From JAVJUS01 sp040220455 (GTDB lineage: Bacteria > Pseudomonadota > Alphaproteobacteria > DSM-16000 > Inquilinaceae), in NCBI GenBank assembly GCA_040220455.1, contig JAVJUS010000074.1, positions 12,595 through 76,594 on the forward strand: DNA of 64,000 nucleotides, read 5' to 3'. The position numbers and the translations under genes were made by a program. This document shows, piece by piece, positions 19,153-27,099 of this stretch. The notes below the pieces were generated by a model. That model had not been told where the DNA came from. It searched no databases and worked only from the letters and a program-made list of their open reading frames with translations. Each line of letters opens with the position of its first letter. Within the stretch, counting starts at the first letter, position 1.

Positions 19153-19169
19153 TTCAAGTGAAACTTGAA
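19153..19169. promoter_or_regulatory. Inverted repeat upstream of dnaA
   Basis: TTCAAGT-GAA-ACTTGAA is a perfect 7+7 palindrome with a 3-nt spacer, about 320 nt upstream of the dnaA start. Its size suits a dimeric regulator controlling dnaA. No factor can be assigned. Confidence 0.4.
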
Positions 19170-19184
19170 GAGTGCGGTGTGAAG

Positions 19185-19229
19185 GGATCAGAATTTATTG
19201 AGCTTTATATTTAAAAGCGGCTCTGATCC
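19185..19229. promoter_or_regulatory. Inverted repeat flanking an AT-rich tract
   Basis: GGATCAGA (19185-19192) and TCTGATCC (19222-19229) form perfect 8-bp arms around 29 nt that are nearly all A/T at first (ATTTATTGAGCTTTATATTT). This could be an unwinding element with flanking protein sites, or the dnaA promoter itself. Confidence 0.35.
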
Positions 19230-19414
19230 TCCGCTCGTCTGATGACGCATATTCCACCTTGATTAACAAGTACTGCGCGACATCCAGGCGTCACATTAGC
19301 CGCGACTCTCCGGGCTGGCAACCGAACAAATCGGGACCATGGAAAAAAGCAAAATCCGTTCGCCGGCCCGTCGACTCACGACACACTGACCGATACGGGC
19401 GTTACAAGTCATTG

Positions 19415-19448
19415 AAAAATAAAAAAGGCCGCGCCAGATGGCGCGACC
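19415..19448 (-). terminator. Rho-independent terminator of rpsT
   Basis: Read on the minus strand, GGTCGCGCC-ATCT-GGCGCGGCC forms a 9-bp stem (one wobble) with a 4-nt loop, followed directly by TTTTTTATTTTT. It starts about 72 nt after the rpsT stop. Confidence 0.85.
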
Positions 19449-19520
19449 TCTGCAACGACCCGAAACGCTCGAGCCGGGTTCGGCGGCAGCCCATGGCGGG
19501 CACCGCCGGAATGCTCTCGC

Positions 19521-19781
19521 TCAGAGCGCGCGCACCCGCTTGGTGAGACGCGAAATCTTGCGCGAGGCGGTGTTGCGGTGGACGACACCCTTGGTCACGC
19601 CGCGCCGTATCTCCGGCTCGGCCGCCTTGAGCGCGGCCTCGGCCGCGGTCCGGTCGCCGCTCGCGATCGCCAGCTCGACCTTCTTGGAGAAGGTCCGGAT
19701 GCGGCTGATCCGGGCATGGTTGATGAGCGTGCGCCGCTCGTTCCGCCGGATGCGCTTCTTCGCTTGTACGGTGTTCGCCAT
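19521..19781 (-). CDS. rpsT: 30S ribosomal protein S20
   Basis: Small-subunit protein S20, 86 residues and very basic, binding the 5' domain of 16S rRNA. MANTVQAKKRIRRNERRTLINHARISRIRTF is the classic S20 N-terminus, and the end HRNTASRKISRLTKRVRAL is also typical. The ATG at 19781 is chosen; a longer in-frame reading upstream to 19967 is not S20-like. Its position beside dnaA and echA is conserved in alphaproteobacteria. A strong terminator follows. Confidence 0.97.
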   Translation of the reverse strand: MANTVQAKKRIRRNERRTLINHARISRIRTFSKKVELAIASGDRTAAEAALKAAEPEIRRGVTKGVVHRNTASRKISRLTKRVRAL

Positions 19782-20018
19782 GATCGTCCCTGGTCGCCGA
19801 CCGGGGCGCACGGTTCGCGCCCATCGGTTAGAGAACCGTCGCTGCCGTTTCCCGGGCTCCGCCGCGCCGCCGGTCGGCGGCCCGGATCCCGGCTGTTTCG
19901 GGGCGCCCCCGGACCGGCCGGGCAGCGCGAGAGGCGGCCTTATAGGCGGCTCTCCGCCCGCCGTCAAGCGCCGCGTCGGCGCCGCGCGGAGACATCGCCG
20001 GTCCGCGCCGGTCCTCGC

Positions 20019-20792
20019 CTAGCGGTCCTTGAAGTCGGGCTGGCGCTTCTCGATGAACGCCGCCATGCCCTCCTTCTGATCTTCCGTCGCGAAGGTGGAG
20101 TGGAACAGCCGGCGTTCGAAGGCGAGCCCGTCGGCGAGCGCGCTCTCGTAGGCGCGGTTGACCGCTTCCTTGGCCAGGATGACGATCGGGCGCGACATGT
20201 GGGCGATGCGCTCGCCGACGCGCAGGGCCTCGTCGACCAGGTCGCCCGCCGGCACGATCCGGCTTGCCAAGCCGGCGCGCTCGGCCTCCTCGGCGGTCAT
20301 GTTGCGGCCGGTCAGCACCATCTCCATCGCCTTGGCCTTGCCGACGACGCGGGTCAGGCGCTGGGTGCCGCCGGACCCCGGGATCGTGCCGATCGTCACC
20401 TCGGGCAGGCCGAACTTCGCCCCGTCGCCGGCCAGGACGATGTCGCACATCAGCGCGATCTCGCAGCCGCCGCCCAGCGCGTAGCCGTTGACCGCCGCGA
20501 TCGTCGGCTTGCGCGTCGCGGCGAGGCGCTGCCAGCTCGCGATGAAGTTCTGCGACAGGGCCTCCATGTAGGTCTTGGTCGCCATCTCCTTGATGTCGGC
20601 GCCGGCGGCAAAGGCCTTCTCCGAGCCGGTCAGGACGATGGCGCCGACCTCCTCGTCGGCCTCCATGGCGTCGAGCGCCTGGGTCAGCTCCCCGATCAGG
20701 GCAGCGTTGAGGGCGTTGAGCGCCTTCGGCCGGTTGAGCGTGATCAGACCGACATTGCCGCGCGTCTCGACGATCAGCGTCTGGTAGGCCAT
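20019..20792 (-). CDS. Enoyl-CoA hydratase (crotonase family)
   Basis: A 257-residue crotonase-fold enzyme that hydrates trans-2-enoyl-CoA in beta-oxidation. Both catalytic glutamates of the short-chain hydratases are present, in GYALGGGCEIALMCD and KFGLPEVTIGTIPGSGGTQRLTRVVGKAKAMEM. The oxyanion-hole segment FAAGADIKEM is also intact. The close match to mitochondrial ECHS1-type sequence favours a true short-chain hydratase over an isomerase. Start is the ATG at 20792. It lies between rpsT and mutM, a conserved position. Confidence 0.93.
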   Translation of the reverse strand: MAYQTLIVETRGNVGLITLNRPKALNALNAALIGELTQALDAMEADEEVGAIVLTGSEKAFAAGADIKEMATKTYMEALSQNFIASWQRLAATRKPTIAAVNGYALGGGCEIALMCDIVLAGDGAKFGLPEVTIGTIPGSGGTQRLTRVVGKAKAMEMVLTGRNMTAEEAERAGLASRIVPAGDLVDEALRVGERIAHMSRPIVILAKEAVNRAYESALADGLAFERRLFHSTFATEDQKEGMAAFIEKRQPDFKDR

Positions 20793-20922
20793 GGCCGCGG
20801 ATGCTCCTGCTCGGCGAAGATGGCGCGCGCGGCCGGGCCGAGACCCCGCCGCGCCACGACGCGCGGTGTACCTTGGGCGCCGGCCCGCCTCAATACCCGA
20901 ATTCGCCCCACGCGCCCGGTCC

Positions 20923-21765
20923 TCAGCGCTGGCGGGAGGCGCAGTAGAAGGTCGACCGGTTGGACTGGACGATGCGGCGGATGCCGCCGGTGCGCGCTAG
21001 GTCGCAGGTGCAGCCCGGACACGCCAGCCCCTCCTTGTCGTAGACCGCCCAGGCGTGCTGGAAGTAGCCGAGCTCGCCATTGGCCTGGACGTAGTCGCGC
21101 AGCGACGACCCGCCGGCGGCAATGGCGCGCTCCAGCACCGCGCGGATCGCCGGCACCAGCCGGGCGGCGCGCTTGCCGGCGACGCTGGCGGCCATGCGCT
21201 TGGGCGAGACGCCGGCGTGGAACAGCGCCTCGCAGGCGTAGATGTTGCCGAGCCCGGCGACCACGGTCTGGTCGAGCAGCGCCGCCTTGATCGGCGTGAA
21301 CCGGCCGGCCAGCCGCCCGGTCAGGTACTCGGCCGTGAAGGCGTCGGACAGCGGCTCCGGGCCGAGGCGGGACAGCGCCGGGTGGCTCGCCAGCGCCGCA
21401 GCGTCGAGCAGGTCGACCATGCCGAAGCGGCGCGGATCGTTGAACGCGACCAGCGTGCCGTCGTCGGTCTCCAGCAGGATGTGGTCGTGGGCGCCGGGCG
21501 GCGGGCCGGGCGAGGCGGTCACCGTCATCCGCCCCGACATGCCGAGATGGACCATCAGCACCTGGCCGTCGTCGAGCCGGATCAGCAGGTACTTGGCGCG
21601 CCGGTCGATGCGCTCCACCCGCCGGCCGACCAGCCGCTCGGGCAGCCGCTCGGGCAGGGGGTAGCGCAGATCGGCGCGGCGCTGGACGACGCGGGCGAGG
21701 CGACGCCCGTCGAGCGCCACGGAGAGACCGCGCCGGACCGTCTCGACTTCCGGCAGTTCGGGCAT
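20923..21765 (-). CDS. mutM: Formamidopyrimidine-DNA glycosylase with atypical zinc finger
   Basis: A 280-residue bifunctional glycosylase/AP lyase that excises 8-oxoguanine and formamidopyrimidines. The catalytic N-terminus MPELPEVETVRRGL has Pro1 (after Met removal) and Glu2, and HLGMSGRM and NDPRRFGMVDL follow. The helix-two-turn-helix region GLGNIYACEALFHAGVSP is normal. The C-terminal zinc finger departs from C-x2-C-x16-C-x2-C: here the cysteines are 249, 252, 254 and 275, and the end reads FYCASRQR where FYCPxCQ is expected, so the usual last ligand is Arg278. Zinc binding may be rearranged or weak. Divergent from ubiE by 47 nt. Confidence 0.94.
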   Translation of the reverse strand: MPELPEVETVRRGLSVALDGRRLARVVQRRADLRYPLPERLPERLVGRRVERIDRRAKYLLIRLDDGQVLMVHLGMSGRMTVTASPGPPPGAHDHILLETDDGTLVAFNDPRRFGMVDLLDAAALASHPALSRLGPEPLSDAFTAEYLTGRLAGRFTPIKAALLDQTVVAGLGNIYACEALFHAGVSPKRMAASVAGKRAARLVPAIRAVLERAIAAGGSSLRDYVQANGELGYFQHAWAVYDKEGLACPGCTCDLARTGGIRRIVQSNRSTFYCASRQR

Positions 21766-21812
21766 GGCCCGGCTATAGCAGGACGGCCGATCCGACGCTA
21801 TGGTCGGCCGTC

Positions 21813-22601
21813 ATGACCGCATCCGAACGCCCCGCCGCCGACCGACCCGCCGACGCCGAAGACCCGACCACCTGGTTCGGCGACGACCGCGTCGGCGCGC
21901 GCGAGCACACGGACCGCGTGCGCGACGTCTTCGCCAGCGTGGCCGGGCGCTACGACCTGATGAACGACCTCATGTCCGGCGGCGTGCACCGCCTCTGGAA
22001 GCGTCGCTTCATCGCGCTGACGGCGCCGCGGCCGGGCGAGCGGGTGATCGACCTCGCCGGCGGCACCGGCGACATCGCCTTCGGGCTGATGGAGGCGACG
22101 GGCCGCACGGCCCATGTCACGATCTGCGATCTGTCGGAGCCGATGGTGCGGGTCGGCCGCGATCGGGCGATCGACCGCGGCCTCGTCGGCGGGCTCGACG
22201 TCGTCGTCGGCAACGCCGAATCCCTGCCCTTCGGCGACCGCAGCGCCGATCTGGTGACCATCGCCTTCGGCCTGCGCAACGTCACGCGGATCGACGCGGC
22301 CCTGGCCGAGGCGCGGCGCGTGCTGCGGCCGGGCGGCCGCTTCGCCTGCCTGGAGTTCAGCCGGGTCGCCGTGCCGGCGCTGGCCGCCGCCTACGACGCC
22401 TATTCCCGCGCGGTGATCCCGCGGCTGGGCGCCTGGATCGCCGGCGACCGGGAGAGCTACGACTACCTGATCGAGAGCATCCGGCGCTTTCCCGACCAGC
22501 AGAGCCTGATCGAGCGCATGGCCTCGGCCGGGCTGGCCCGGCCGCGTCACGTCAATCTCAGCGGCGGGATCGCGGCGATCCACCTCGGCTGGCGGGTCTG
22601 A
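21813..22601 (+). CDS. ubiE: Demethylmenaquinone/ubiquinone C-methyltransferase
   Basis: A 262-residue SAM-dependent methyltransferase acting in ubiquinone (and menaquinone, if made) synthesis. Family signatures are VFASVAGRYDLMNDLMSGGVHRLWKR, the SAM motif VIDLAGGTGDIAFGL, VGNAESLPFGD and the UbiE-specific AFGLRNVTR, with RVLRPGGRFACLEFS. The C-terminus IAAIHLGWRV is typical. It is divergently transcribed from mutM with a 47-nt gap, a conserved alphaproteobacterial pairing; ubiB, often the next gene, does not follow here. Confidence 0.95.
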   Translation: MTASERPAADRPADAEDPTTWFGDDRVGAREHTDRVRDVFASVAGRYDLMNDLMSGGVHRLWKRRFIALTAPRPGERVIDLAGGTGDIAFGLMEATGRTAHVTICDLSEPMVRVGRDRAIDRGLVGGLDVVVGNAESLPFGDRSADLVTIAFGLRNVTRIDAALAEARRVLRPGGRFACLEFSRVAVPALAAAYDAYSRAVIPRLGAWIAGDRESYDYLIESIRRFPDQQSLIERMASAGLARPRHVNLSGGIAAIHLGWRV

Positions 22602-22775
22602 TTCCCTCGCCTCGCGCGCCCGATAGGCAAGCCTTGCCACGATCCCGCGTGTGGCGCATATCTCTTCGCATTAATATCGTTGCGCGGTGACGCCACCCTC
22701 GGGGCCCGTGCCGCGCCATCCTCAATTCCGCCGCCCGGGTGCCGGGCGGAACGTCCGCCTCGGAGTGACATCGCC

Positions 22776-22922
22776 GTGACCAAGACCCTGCTCCGCCCCG
22801 CCCTGCTCGTGCTCGCCCTCGTCTTCGGAGCCGGCGCGCTCGCCGCCTGCGACAATACGATCCGGGGCATCGGCGCTGACGTGAAGGATTCCGGCCGCGC
22901 CGTCGAGGACGCGGTGAACTGA
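22776..22922 (+). CDS. Entericidin-family small lipoprotein
   Basis: A 48-residue peptide starting at a GTG. A hydrophobic signal (LLRPALLVLALVFGAGALAAC) ends in the lipobox LAAC, so the mature product is a lipoprotein of only about 25 residues beginning CDNTIRGIGADVKDSGRAVE. The pattern C-N-T-I-x-G-x-G-x-D-V-x-x-x-G matches the entericidin A/B family, bacteriolytic or envelope-stress-related small lipoproteins. Start selection rests on the signal peptide; in-frame sequence upstream to 22680 is not signal-like. Monocistronic; upstream is an imperfect GC hairpin at about 22726-22752. Confidence 0.85.
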   Translation: MTKTLLRPALLVLALVFGAGALAACDNTIRGIGADVKDSGRAVEDAVN

Positions 22923-23071
22923 GCCCGGGCCCCGGGCCCGAGCCGGCCACCGGTTCCAGGGCCCGCGCGCCGGACGCGTGCAACGATCGGTCGTTTTCCG
23001 CCGGGCGGATTGAACCCGGGCGCGGGCGTGCCATACTCCATCATGCCATATCAGCAACGACGGAGGATTTC

Positions 23072-23281
23072 ATGCGTAAGATTCTTGCCGCCTCCGCGGC
23101 CGCCGCGCTCGTCGCCGGCGTCGCCGGCACCGCCGCCGCCCAGTGCGCGTCGTATCAGGGCATGGCGAAGATGACCCCCGTTCCGACGACCGAGCCGGTG
23201 GAGACCGCCGAGGCGGCGACGCCGGCCCCGTCGACCCCGGTGATCCTGCCGGAAACCACGGCCGAGACCGACGAGGGCTGA
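23072..23281 (+). CDS. Small secreted protein of unknown function
   Basis: 69 residues. A Sec signal peptide (MRKILAASAAAALVAGVAGTAAA) is probably cut after AAA, leaving about 46 residues rich in Thr, Pro, Glu and Ala (PVPTTEPVETAEAATPAPSTP). One cysteine lies just after the predicted cleavage site (QCASYQG), but the residues before it do not make a good lipobox. No family was recognised. A purine-rich GGAGGATTTC precedes the ATG and a strong terminator follows, which supports it as a real, separately expressed gene. Confidence 0.75.
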   Translation: MRKILAASAAAALVAGVAGTAAAQCASYQGMAKMTPVPTTEPVETAEAATPAPSTPVILPETTAETDEG

Positions 23282-23319
23282 GGTCGCGAAAGCGCTCTCG
23301 CTCGTCACCGAACGGGAAA

Positions 23320-23348
23320 GGGCCCGCCCCGCCAGGCGGGCCCTTTTT
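23320..23348 (+). terminator. Rho-independent terminator
   Basis: GGGCCCGCC (23320-23328) and GGCGGGCCC (23335-23343) form a perfect 9-bp stem with a 6-nt loop, followed by TTTTT. It ends the small secreted-protein transcript 38 nt after its stop. Confidence 0.9.
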
Positions 23349-23470
23349 CGTGGCCGGCATCCGGGGTATCAGGACGGCCCGAAACCGGCGAGGCCCACCG
23401 CCGCCTTTCCCCTGGGGAAAGGGAACGCGCGAGGCGACGCCGGTCACACGAGCCCCGACCGGAACCGCCC

Positions 23471-24223
23471 ATGCTGCCAGAGCGCCTCCACCTCCATTCG
23501 AAGGCCGAGACCGGCAGCACCAACGCCGATGCCCGGGCGCTGGCCGATGCCGGCGCGCCGGCCTTCACGCTGGTCACCGCGACGCGCCAGACCGCGGGGC
23601 GGGGTCGCCGCGGCCGGGGCTGGGACAGCCCGGACGGCAATCTCTACTTCTCCCTCCTCCTGCGGCCCGAGGCGTCCTGGCCGGTGCTGGGCACCCTGTC
23701 GATGGTCACCGCGCTCGCCGTGGCGGAGGCGGTCGACCGGGTGACCGGGGCGGGCGACCGGCTGCGCCTGAAATGGCCCAACGACGTGCTGCTCGACGGC
23801 GGCAAGCTGGCCGGCCTTCTGCTCGAGGCCGGGCGCGACGCCGGCGGGCGCGACTGGGCGGTGATCGGCGTCGGGCTCAACCTGGTCGCCTGCCCGCCGG
23901 CCGGCGGCGCTTTCCCGCCGATCAGCTTGGCCGGCGCGGGGCTGGGCCCGGTCGCCCCGGAGACGGCGCGCGACGCCCTGGCCGAGCGGCTGCTGGCCCG
24001 GTTCGACGCCTGGGCGGCCGGCGGCCTCGGCGCGGTGCGCGAGGCCTATCTCGCCCGCCTGCACCGCCTGGGAGGGCCGATCCGCGTGCGCCTGACCGAC
24101 GACCCGGCCGAGGACCTGACCGGCGTGTTCGAGTCGATCGACGGCCAGGGCACCCTGCTGCTGCGCCGCGACGACGGCACGCTGACCCGAATCACCGCCG
24201 GCGACGTGTTCTTCGGCGGGTGA
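23471..24223 (+). CDS. birA: Biotin--[acetyl-CoA-carboxylase] ligase
   Basis: A 250-residue biotin protein ligase that activates biotin with ATP and attaches it to the carboxyl carrier protein of acetyl-CoA carboxylase. The biotinyl-AMP loop is TAGRGRRGRGWDSPDGNLYFS, followed by LKWPNDVLLDGGKLAGLLLE and VIGVGLNL. A short C-terminal SH3-like domain ends GTLTRITAGDVFFGG. There is no N-terminal DNA-binding domain, so this is a group I enzyme and not a repressor. The nuo operon and dxr-like neighbours often seen with birA in alphaproteobacteria are not here. Confidence 0.94.
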   Translation: MLPERLHLHSKAETGSTNADARALADAGAPAFTLVTATRQTAGRGRRGRGWDSPDGNLYFSLLLRPEASWPVLGTLSMVTALAVAEAVDRVTGAGDRLRLKWPNDVLLDGGKLAGLLLEAGRDAGGRDWAVIGVGLNLVACPPAGGAFPPISLAGAGLGPVAPETARDALAERLLARFDAWAAGGLGAVREAYLARLHRLGGPIRVRLTDDPAEDLTGVFESIDGQGTLLLRRDDGTLTRITAGDVFFGG

Positions 24224-24251
24224 CGGGCCGGAGCGGGTGACGGCCGGGCGG

Positions 24252-25442
24252 CTACTGCGCGGGGGCGAGCCCGACGCGCCGGCGGATCTCCAGGAAGGTC
24301 GCGTAGGACAGGACGGCGACCACGATGCCGAAGGCGGCGAAGGCGAGGAACGCGGGAACATGGCCGGACTCGGCGATCGCCTTGCCGCTCGCCGCCGCGC
24401 CGACGACCTGGCCGGAGGCGGTGGCGATCAGCGGCAGCACCGGGCCGAGCGCCGGACGGTCCGCCAGGATCCGCGTTCCCATGACGAGATAGTGCCCGCT
24501 CAGCATCACGTAGGCGGCGCCGAAGGTGGCGGCGGAGACCATCGCCGCCGCGGGATCGCCGGGCTCGGCGGCGAGCACGACCAGCGAGGCCGACAGGATC
24601 ACCATGGCGAGCGCATGGCTCGCCGCCACGCCCAGCCGGTCGAGCAGGTCGCCCGCGGCACCGCCGGCGAGGCCGCCGAGTCCGACCGCCAGCCACATCC
24701 AGGCGCCGGCATGCGGCGAGGCGGCGCCCTCGGTCACCGTCAGGTCGGGCGCGAAGACCCAGTAGATCGCGCTGACGAAGCCCATCGCCATGGCTGCCGC
24801 GCTCAGCCGGGCGATCGCCGCCCGGCGGACCGGGGTGAGCGGCGACGCCGGGCACTCAGGGCTCGAGACGGGATCGGGCTCTTCAGACCGGCGCGGCAGC
24901 CGGATCAGGGCGGCGATCACCCCCACCGCGGCCAGCGCGGCATAGCTCGCATAGATCTGGCGCCACGCGTCCTGAAGGAGGATCGTCGCCGGCACGGCGA
25001 CCGCGATCCCGGCGGCCGCCCCGGCATTGACGGTGGCGTCGACGCGTCCACGCAGCGCCGGGCGGACGGTGGTGTGGACCGCGCGGGCCATGATCGGCGA
25101 GGACAGGCCGGTCGCGATTCCGCAGACCGCCACGCCCGCGATGAGGACAATCGGCCCCGGCGCCGCCGCGATCGCGGCCAGGCCGAGCGCGGCCAGCCCG
25201 GCCGAGAGCGCGGCGCCGTCGCGCGTGCCGAGGCGGCCCGCCACTGCCGGGCCGACGGCGATCGCGCCGATGAAGCTCAGGAACGGAACGGCGCCGATGA
25301 TCCCGGCGATGTCGGTGCCGATGCCCAGATCCGCGCGGATCGCCGGCAGCACGAGGCCGAAGACGAACCGGGCGAGGCCGTAGGTGATCGCGATGATGCC
25401 GGCGCCCAGCGCCGCCATGCCGAAAGCGGTGCGTGTCTTCAT
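24252..25442 (-). CDS. Major facilitator superfamily transporter
   Basis: A 396-residue MFS carrier with about 12 hydrophobic segments (TM1 at GMAALGAGIIAITYGLARFVFG). The intracellular loops are RLGTRDGAAL after TM2 and DLLDRLGVAASHAL after TM8. The sequence resembles the YbfB/CynX-type group, but the substrate is not predictable. The ATG at 25442 has GAGGGGG 6 nt upstream and is preferred to the in-frame start 10 codons earlier. It faces birA (28-nt convergent gap) and is divergent from deoA, so export or import of a nucleoside-related compound is possible but unsupported. Confidence 0.88.
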   Translation of the reverse strand: MKTRTAFGMAALGAGIIAITYGLARFVFGLVLPAIRADLGIGTDIAGIIGAVPFLSFIGAIAVGPAVAGRLGTRDGAALSAGLAALGLAAIAAAPGPIVLIAGVAVCGIATGLSSPIMARAVHTTVRPALRGRVDATVNAGAAAGIAVAVPATILLQDAWRQIYASYAALAAVGVIAALIRLPRRSEEPDPVSSPECPASPLTPVRRAAIARLSAAAMAMGFVSAIYWVFAPDLTVTEGAASPHAGAWMWLAVGLGGLAGGAAGDLLDRLGVAASHALAMVILSASLVVLAAEPGDPAAAMVSAATFGAAYVMLSGHYLVMGTRILADRPALGPVLPLIATASGQVVGAAASGKAIAESGHVPAFLAFAAFGIVVAVLSYATFLEIRRRVGLAPAQ

Positions 25443-25748
25443 GGCGCCCCCTCGTGGCGGCCGCTGTGTCACCGTCGATGCGTCGCCGTCGATGCTGATC
25501 CCGTGGAACGCCCCTCTTTCGCAGCGCCGGTCGATCGAATCGGGTCGGATGGGCGGCCTGATGCCCGCCCATGCGGCGTCGTCGCATCCGGCGCCTCATC
25601 TGAGTCCGGCCTTCCGCAGCGTCAAGCCGGGCCCGGACCCGGCGCGGCGGCTCCTGCCCTGGATCGCGAGCGCGGCAAGGCGTATCACTCGGGGGCCGTC
25701 ATTCCCTGTCCGCCCACCGCCCCGCCCGAGCCCGAAAGGCCCAGCCCA
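25443..25748. other. Divergent intergenic region MFS / deoA
   Basis: 306 nt with two promoters expected. A direct repeat of CACCGTCGATGCGTCGCCGTCGATGC type lies at about 25470-25495, and TGGGCGG/CCGCCCA arms occur around 25549-25571. Neither is strong enough to assign a regulator. No coding sequence is supported. Confidence 0.4.
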
Positions 25749-27092
25749 GTGTCCGACGCGTTCCTGCCGCAGGAGACGATCCGCACCAAGCGCGACGGCG
25801 GCGCCCTGGACGCGGCCGAGCTCGCCGATTTCGTCGCCGGCATCGCCGACGGGTCGGTGACCGAGGGCCAGGCGGCCGCCTTCGCCATGGCGGTCTGCCT
25901 GAAGGGCATGAGCGTCGACGAACGGGTCGCCCTGACCCGGGCCATGACGCGCTCGGGCACCGTGCTCGACTGGTCGGCCAAGAGCCTCGACGGCCCGGTG
26001 CTCGACAAGCATTCGACGGGCGGCGTCGGCGACAAGACCAGCCTGGTCCTGGCGCCGGTGATCGCCGCCTGCGGCGGCTATGTCCCGATGATCTCGGGCC
26101 GCGGGCTCGGCCATACGGGGGGAACGCTCGACAAGTTCGATTCGATCCCCGGCTACGACTCGACGCCGGATCTCGACCGGCTGGAGCGCGTCGTGCGCGA
26201 GGCGGGCTGCGCCGTGGTCGGCGCGACGCCGGACATCGCGCCCGCCGACCGGCGCCTCTACGCGATCCGGGACACCACCGGCACGGTCGAGAGCCTGGAC
26301 CTGATCACCGCCTCGATCCTGTCGAAGAAGCTGGCCGCCGGGCTCGACGCCCTGGTGCTCGACGTGAAGACCGGCTCGGGCGCCTTCTTCGCCGAGCTCG
26401 AGGACAGCCGGCGTCTCGCCCGATCGCTGGTCGAGGTCGCGGTCGGCGCCGGACTGCCGACCCGGGCGCTGATCACGGACATGGGCCGGGTGCTGGGCCG
26501 CACCGCCGGCAACGCGGTCGAGATCGAGGAGGCGGCGACGATCCTGACGGGCGAGCCGGCGGAGCCGCGACTGGTGGGGGTCACCCTCGCCCTGTCCGGG
26601 GAGCTGCTGGCGCTGGGCGGCCTCGCCACCGACGCGGCCGAGGGCCGGCGCAGGGCCGAGGCCGCGCTGGCCGACGGGCGCGCGGCCGAGCGGTTCGACC
26701 GCATGGTCGCCGCGCTGGGCGGCCCGGCGGACTTCCTGGCCCGCCGGCGCGAGCATCTGCCGGTGGCCCCGGTCCGCCGGGAGGTGATGGCGGCCGGGAC
26801 CGGCATCGTCACCGCGATCGACACCCGCGCCGTCGGCGTCGCGATCGTACGCCTCGGCGGCGGGCGGCGGGCACCCGACGACACGGTCGACCCGTCGGTG
26901 GGCTTCACCGAGGTGGCGGAGCCGGGCGAGCGGGTCGGCCCCGGCGAGCGCCACCTGGCGATCGTCCATGCCCGCGACGAGGCGGCGGCCCAGGCGGCGG
27001 CGGAGCGGCTGCGCGCCGCGGTCACCCTGGGCGAGACGGCGCCGGCCGACGCCGCGGCCCCGCCGGTCCTCGAGACCGTCGCGGCCGGGTGA
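25749..27092 (+). CDS. deoA: Thymidine phosphorylase
   Basis: A 447-residue pyrimidine-nucleoside phosphorylase that splits thymidine or deoxyuridine into base and deoxyribose-1-phosphate. The N-terminus reads PQETIRTKRDGGALDAAELADFVAGIADG. The phosphate-binding signature DKHSTGGVGDKTSLVLAPV and SGRGLGHTGGTLDKFDSIPG are intact, and LVLDVKTGSGAFF follows. Start is the GTG at 25749; in-frame sequence upstream lacks family similarity. It opens a tight operon: 7 nt to the first EamA gene, then two 4-nt overlaps to add. Confidence 0.95.
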   Translation: MSDAFLPQETIRTKRDGGALDAAELADFVAGIADGSVTEGQAAAFAMAVCLKGMSVDERVALTRAMTRSGTVLDWSAKSLDGPVLDKHSTGGVGDKTSLVLAPVIAACGGYVPMISGRGLGHTGGTLDKFDSIPGYDSTPDLDRLERVVREAGCAVVGATPDIAPADRRLYAIRDTTGTVESLDLITASILSKKLAAGLDALVLDVKTGSGAFFAELEDSRRLARSLVEVAVGAGLPTRALITDMGRVLGRTAGNAVEIEEAATILTGEPAEPRLVGVTLALSGELLALGGLATDAAEGRRRAEAALADGRAAERFDRMVAALGGPADFLARRREHLPVAPVRREVMAAGTGIVTAIDTRAVGVAIVRLGGGRRAPDDTVDPSVGFTEVAEPGERVGPGERHLAIVHARDEAAAQAAAERLRAAVTLGETAPADAAAPPVLETVAAG

Positions 27093-27099
27093 CCGGGCA

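Larger units (their letters stand above)
18834..19520. promoter_or_regulatory. dnaA upstream region, candidate replication origin
   Basis: This 687-nt gap between dnaA and rpsT is GC-rich up to about 19080, then strikingly AT-rich for about 340 nt, the most AT-rich stretch near any core gene here. It holds two inverted repeats (19153-19169 and 19185-19229, the latter enclosing an A/T tract at about 19193-19216) and the rpsT terminator. I found no convincing DnaA box (TTATCCACA type) by eye on either strand, so an origin is possible but unproven; it certainly includes the dnaA promoter. Confidence 0.45.

Noticed and set aside
18834..19157. Longer DnaA starting at 19157
   Set aside because: The 108 extra residues are Arg/Ser/Pro-rich with no DnaA similarity, and the ATG at 18833 matches the family N-terminus.
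18834..19520. DnaA boxes in the dnaA upstream gap
   Set aside because: The closest match (TATTCCACC near 19251) agrees at only about 6 of 9 positions, so no box is called.
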